Below are positions 30,216 through 32,919 of a DNA stretch of 32,919 nt, piece by piece; position 1 is the first letter of the stretch, and each line of letters starts with the position of its first letter. The position numbers were made by a program, and so were the translations under genes. Source of the stretch: Oscillospiraceae bacterium. Lineage in GTDB: Bacteria; Bacillota; Clostridia; Oscillospirales; Ruminococcaceae. The DNA is taken from contig DOQG01000036.1 in NCBI GenBank assembly GCA_003512525.1, positions 1-32,919 on the forward strand. The letters are read 5' to 3'. The notes under the pieces are model-generated. The model saw only the letters and a list, made by a program, of their open reading frames with translations, had not been told where the DNA came from and searched no databases.

Positions 30216-32442
30216 GCTTTACAAAGCGTTAAAAAGCAAAGTGCTGTTAATATTGTTTGTAGCACTGTTTTTGCTGAATTTAGCTCTTTCGGCAACATAT
30301 ACGCCTGTCCTTGGCGTACCCGATGAATGTATTCGTGAAATTAACAAGGTATATTTATCTACATCGGAAGAGGAAAAGCTGTCTGTCGCAGAGAGTATTG
30401 CAAACAAATATATAAAAGACAATGTGCTACAGAATATATTTCCGGACAAGAAATATGAGGATAAATTAAATCGGGTAAAAAACTACAATACCACAATCAG
30501 GAATATCAAAAGCGAAGCCGAACAGCGTTCAAAACCATCGGTTTTTTCTAAGGAAAACAGCTTTACACAGCTTAGCTTCAAGGATATTTTCACAGCATAC
30601 AACAATGTAATTGAAAATAAACCGTCCTTTTATCCCGACTACGGAACAGAACGCTATATAAACAGCGCAGATACCGATTTAATGATGCTTGTTTTTGTGC
30701 TTATGCTGACGGTTATTGTATGCTGTCGCGACAAAATGACAGGCATGGCGGCGGTTATAAGACAAACTCCCAAAGGGCGTATTCACAGTGCAGGAGCAAA
30801 GCTGATAGCCTGCTTTTTGCTTACCGTTACTTCGGCTGTGTTGTTATACGGTACGGTATTGCTTACAGGTACTATTCGCTTCGGGCTTGGCGATTTATCA
30901 AGATGTATTCAGTCAATCCCGCAGTTTACGCTATGCAATATAAATATGACCGTGGGAGAGTATCTTGTTATCCACTTTTTATTCAAAACATCAGCCTTTT
31001 TTATAGTCGTTGTTGTAATGATGATTATATGTACTTTCCTTAAAAATGTTGCGGCGGCGTTTGCTGTTATCTCTGTTTGTAGTGGTGTTTCGATATGGCT
31101 TTATACTTCTATAAGTGATATATCGGCATACAACATATTAAAATACATAAATTTCTGCTGTTTTATAAGTCCACATCAGTTATTTTACAGATATTATCAT
31201 TTAAACATTTTTGGAAAGCCCGTATCGGCTCTTACCGTCTGTGTAATTACAACAGTAATAATTCTTATCATGGCTTTGCTTATTTATTTTGCGGTTTATT
31301 GCTCAAGACGCGCTATATCGGCTTCAGGTAAAATATCGGAAATCTTTTCATATATTACAGTAAAACGCAAGCTCTCGGCAAATTTTGTTGTAAACGAGGT
31401 ATATAAAACGGCAATAGCGGGAAAAGCATTGCTTGTTCTTGTTGTTGTCGCTGTTATTGGGTTCTGCAATTATCAGAATATGAGTGCAGGCTACGATTCC
31501 GAGCAAAAACGCTACGACAGCTATGTAGCACAGATAGGCGGGGAAGTGACGGATGAAACTCTGTTGTTTTTGGAAAATGAAAAGCTGGAATTTGAAAATA
31601 TAAAGCTACGCTATGAAGAATTATTGACGCAGACACCCGCTGAATCGGATTATGAAAGCTACAATAAGGAATTGAACGATATTACAAAAAAGCTTGACTA
31701 TGAGAATGCATTTAATAAGATATGTGACCGTGTGTCGGTTATTAAGTCTGATAAAAATAGCAACCTACAGCTCGTTTTTGAAGAAGGGTTTAACCGTCTT
31801 TTGTCGGTAAACGGCTATAAGGACGACTTCCTTATGTGTATACTCGCTACTATAGCCCTTGTGCTGTGTATATCGCCTATGATAGCATTTGATAATCAGA
31901 GAGGACTGACAAAGCTCCTACGTACTACAGAAAAGGGCAGAATCAAGCGCTTTGCCATAGACGGCGTAATAACTCTTGTTATCTCTGCAATAGTATTTGT
32001 AGCGGTATGGCTACCCGAATTTGTTTTCGTAATGAACAATTACAAGCTCTCATTCTTAGACGCACCCTTACAGAGTATTACGGCACTTTACGGTATGCAA
32101 ACAAACGAAACAATATTGCAATACATAATTCGGGTATACCTGATACGGTTTTTCTCTATGCTCGCCTGCGGCTTTTTTATGCTGTGTGTATCAAAGCTAT
32201 CGGCTAATCTTATAACCGCCTTTTCGGTAAATATTCTGTTATTTGTTCTACCCTTGGGGCTTTGCGTTGTCAGCGAAAGCTTTGTCGTGATATGGATATG
32301 TCCGTACCTTTCAGGCACCGCAGAGAGAAGCGCGTCACCTGCTAATCTCATTATCACCGTGATAATTTTCATAGGCTTGATATTGGTTGCGGGAGGTGAA
32401 GGCGTAAAGAAAGCGGTAGAGAAGATAGGTAAACGGTTTTAA
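30196..32442 (+). CDS. Large ABC-2 type permease with two extracytoplasmic domains
   Basis: 748 residues built of two similar halves. Each half has one N-terminal helix, then a polar external domain of about 100-130 residues (about 35-160, and 440-555, the second with a Glu/Lys-rich coiled stretch), then a cluster of five or six helices. This fused arrangement means one polypeptide could pair with an ATPase dimer. The start is the ATG at 30196, with GGAGG inside the ATPase gene. The substrate is not shown; lipoproteins and a secreted protein upstream suggest export or defence at the envelope. No helix-disrupting lesion is seen. Confidence 0.85.
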   Translation: MKIALYELYKALKSKVLLILFVALFLLNLALSATYTPVLGVPDECIREINKVYLSTSEEEKLSVAESIANKYIKDNVLQNIFPDKKYEDKLNRVKNYNTTIRNIKSEAEQRSKPSVFSKENSFTQLSFKDIFTAYNNVIENKPSFYPDYGTERYINSADTDLMMLVFVLMLTVIVCCRDKMTGMAAVIRQTPKGRIHSAGAKLIACFLLTVTSAVLLYGTVLLTGTIRFGLGDLSRCIQSIPQFTLCNINMTVGEYLVIHFLFKTSAFFIVVVVMMIICTFLKNVAAAFAVISVCSGVSIWLYTSISDISAYNILKYINFCCFISPHQLFYRYYHLNIFGKPVSALTVCVITTVIILIMALLIYFAVYCSRRAISASGKISEIFSYITVKRKLSANFVVNEVYKTAIAGKALLVLVVVAVIGFCNYQNMSAGYDSEQKRYDSYVAQIGGEVTDETLLFLENEKLEFENIKLRYEELLTQTPAESDYESYNKELNDITKKLDYENAFNKICDRVSVIKSDKNSNLQLVFEEGFNRLLSVNGYKDDFLMCILATIALVLCISPMIAFDNQRGLTKLLRTTEKGRIKRFAIDGVITLVISAIVFVAVWLPEFVFVMNNYKLSFLDAPLQSITALYGMQTNETILQYIIRVYLIRFFSMLACGFFMLCVSKLSANLITAFSVNILLFVLPLGLCVVSESFVVIWICPYLSGTAERSASPANLIITVIIFIGLILVAGGEGVKKAVEKIGKRF

Positions 32443-32488
32443 TATGATATTGTAGAGCTGAGCAAAACACAAAGTAAAAAGTCAGCAG

Positions 32489-32764
32489 CTACAAATGAGC
32501 AAAATGAAGATAACAGGCAGAAAAACCGCACTTCAAAGCACAGCTGTTAAATGACATATCTTTAGGTGAAATTATTCCTATGCCGATTTTTCTGTAAATA
32601 TCATACTGATATTTTTCAGCTATAATAATCATATCCTCTTTTTGTAAATTTGTCAAGAGTTCATAATCATCAGCTGTATTAATATTTGCAATGAAAAGCA
32701 AATTATTGTTTTTATAAGCAGCTGAAAGTTTGTTTTCTAAAGTTTTGAATTTATCAATATTCAT
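32489..32764 (-). CDS. Small hypothetical protein
   Basis: 91 residues. The ATG at 32764 has an excellent AAAGGAG site. The N-terminal part (about 1-70) is a compact Lys/Asn-rich helical-strand mix (KLSAAYKNNNLLFIANI, KEDMIIIAEKYQYDIYRKIG), and the Cys-rich tail (CALKCGFSACYLHF) looks unlike it and may be run-on sequence after an older frame end. No known domain. It is convergent to the permease gene. Confidence 0.5.
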   Translation of the reverse strand: MNIDKFKTLENKLSAAYKNNNLLFIANINTADDYELLTNLQKEDMIIIAEKYQYDIYRKIGIGIISPKDMSFNSCALKCGFSACYLHFAHL

Positions 32765-32785
32765 GACGAAACTCCTTTAATTAAA

Positions 32786-32919
32786 ATGGTCAAAAATATC
32801 TTAAAATTAACCTTCAGAAATAAAAAAGCTATAAATCCATTATACAAGCGGTATAACAACGATAAATACTGCAAGTCCGATACCGAAAAATTCAGAAAAC
32901 TTAATCCGGAAGGACAAAC
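32786..32919 (+). CDS. Possible small basic protein, partial at right edge
   Basis: An open frame from the ATG at 32786 (MVKNILKLTFRNKKAINPLYKRY...) runs 44 codons to the window end. It is Lys/Asn-rich. There is no proper ribosome site, so its coding status is doubtful. Confidence 0.25.
   Translation, partial: MVKNILKLTFRNKKAINPLYKRYNNDKYCKSDTEKFRKLNPEGQ

Overview
The window looks like chromosomal DNA of a low-to-moderate GC, spore-former-related Clostridia, probably Ruminococcaceae/Oscillospiraceae. I base this on strong AGGAGG-type ribosome sites, textbook sigma-A promoters with 17-18 bp spacers, a cotJ spore-coat cluster, a split (archaeal-type) glutamate synthase with an ANTAR regulator, a TPP-controlled thiW and BspA-type leucine-rich repeats. 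The genus is an inference.

Layout. 1-1011 (-): start of a secreted BspA-type LRR protein running off the left edge. 1489-3981 (+): leuS with its own promoter. 3982-4640: an unusually RNA-rich intergenic region. It holds a GC-rich terminated segment, then a -10 box followed by tandem hairpin units that each carry ACAGCAG just inside a perfect 8-9 bp closing stem; the last unit encloses a tRNA T-arm-like module. 4648-7333 (+): rtcB (RNA ligase) and a TROVE/DUF2828-type vWA protein (Ro60-like). Together this reads as a Ro - Y RNA - RtcB RNA-repair locus with an uncommon tandem Y-RNA-like array, and it is the most interesting system here.

7475-11098: a LytTR-type two-component system (+) facing two minus-strand genes (a lipoprotein and a membrane protein). 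Both target promoters carry the same GGCGTTAATCGG box 6 bp upstream of the -35 element, with a second half-box 21 bp further out. The response regulator is split by an (AT)6 tract, a candidate phase-variation switch. 11171-11940 (-): thiamine ECF component thiW under a TPP riboswitch. 12062-12713 (+): cotJA, cotJB and a truncated cotJC.

12980-19008 (-): six-gene glutamate synthase operon (amidotransferase, ferredoxin-FMN synthase, Fe-S protein, FAD/NAD oxidoreductase, GXGXG domain) ending with an ANTAR antiterminator. The operon leader contains an A1/G4 hexaloop hairpin that competes with a terminator-like hairpin, so the last gene probably controls the first. 19196-20977 (+): a small membrane protein and metY. 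21104-21180: tRNA-Arg(ACG).

21181-32919 is the accessory part downstream of the tRNA. It contains two overlapping face-to-face small RNAs, each with its own promoter and terminator; a gene graveyard (M50 peptidase, zinc ribbon, a DDE transposase and an IS3 fragment, all broken); and then a same-strand secretion/envelope cluster: secreted papain-like protein, three lipoproteins, a frameshifted small secreted protein, and an ABC ATPase with a large ABC-2 permease. Two small ORFs close the window.
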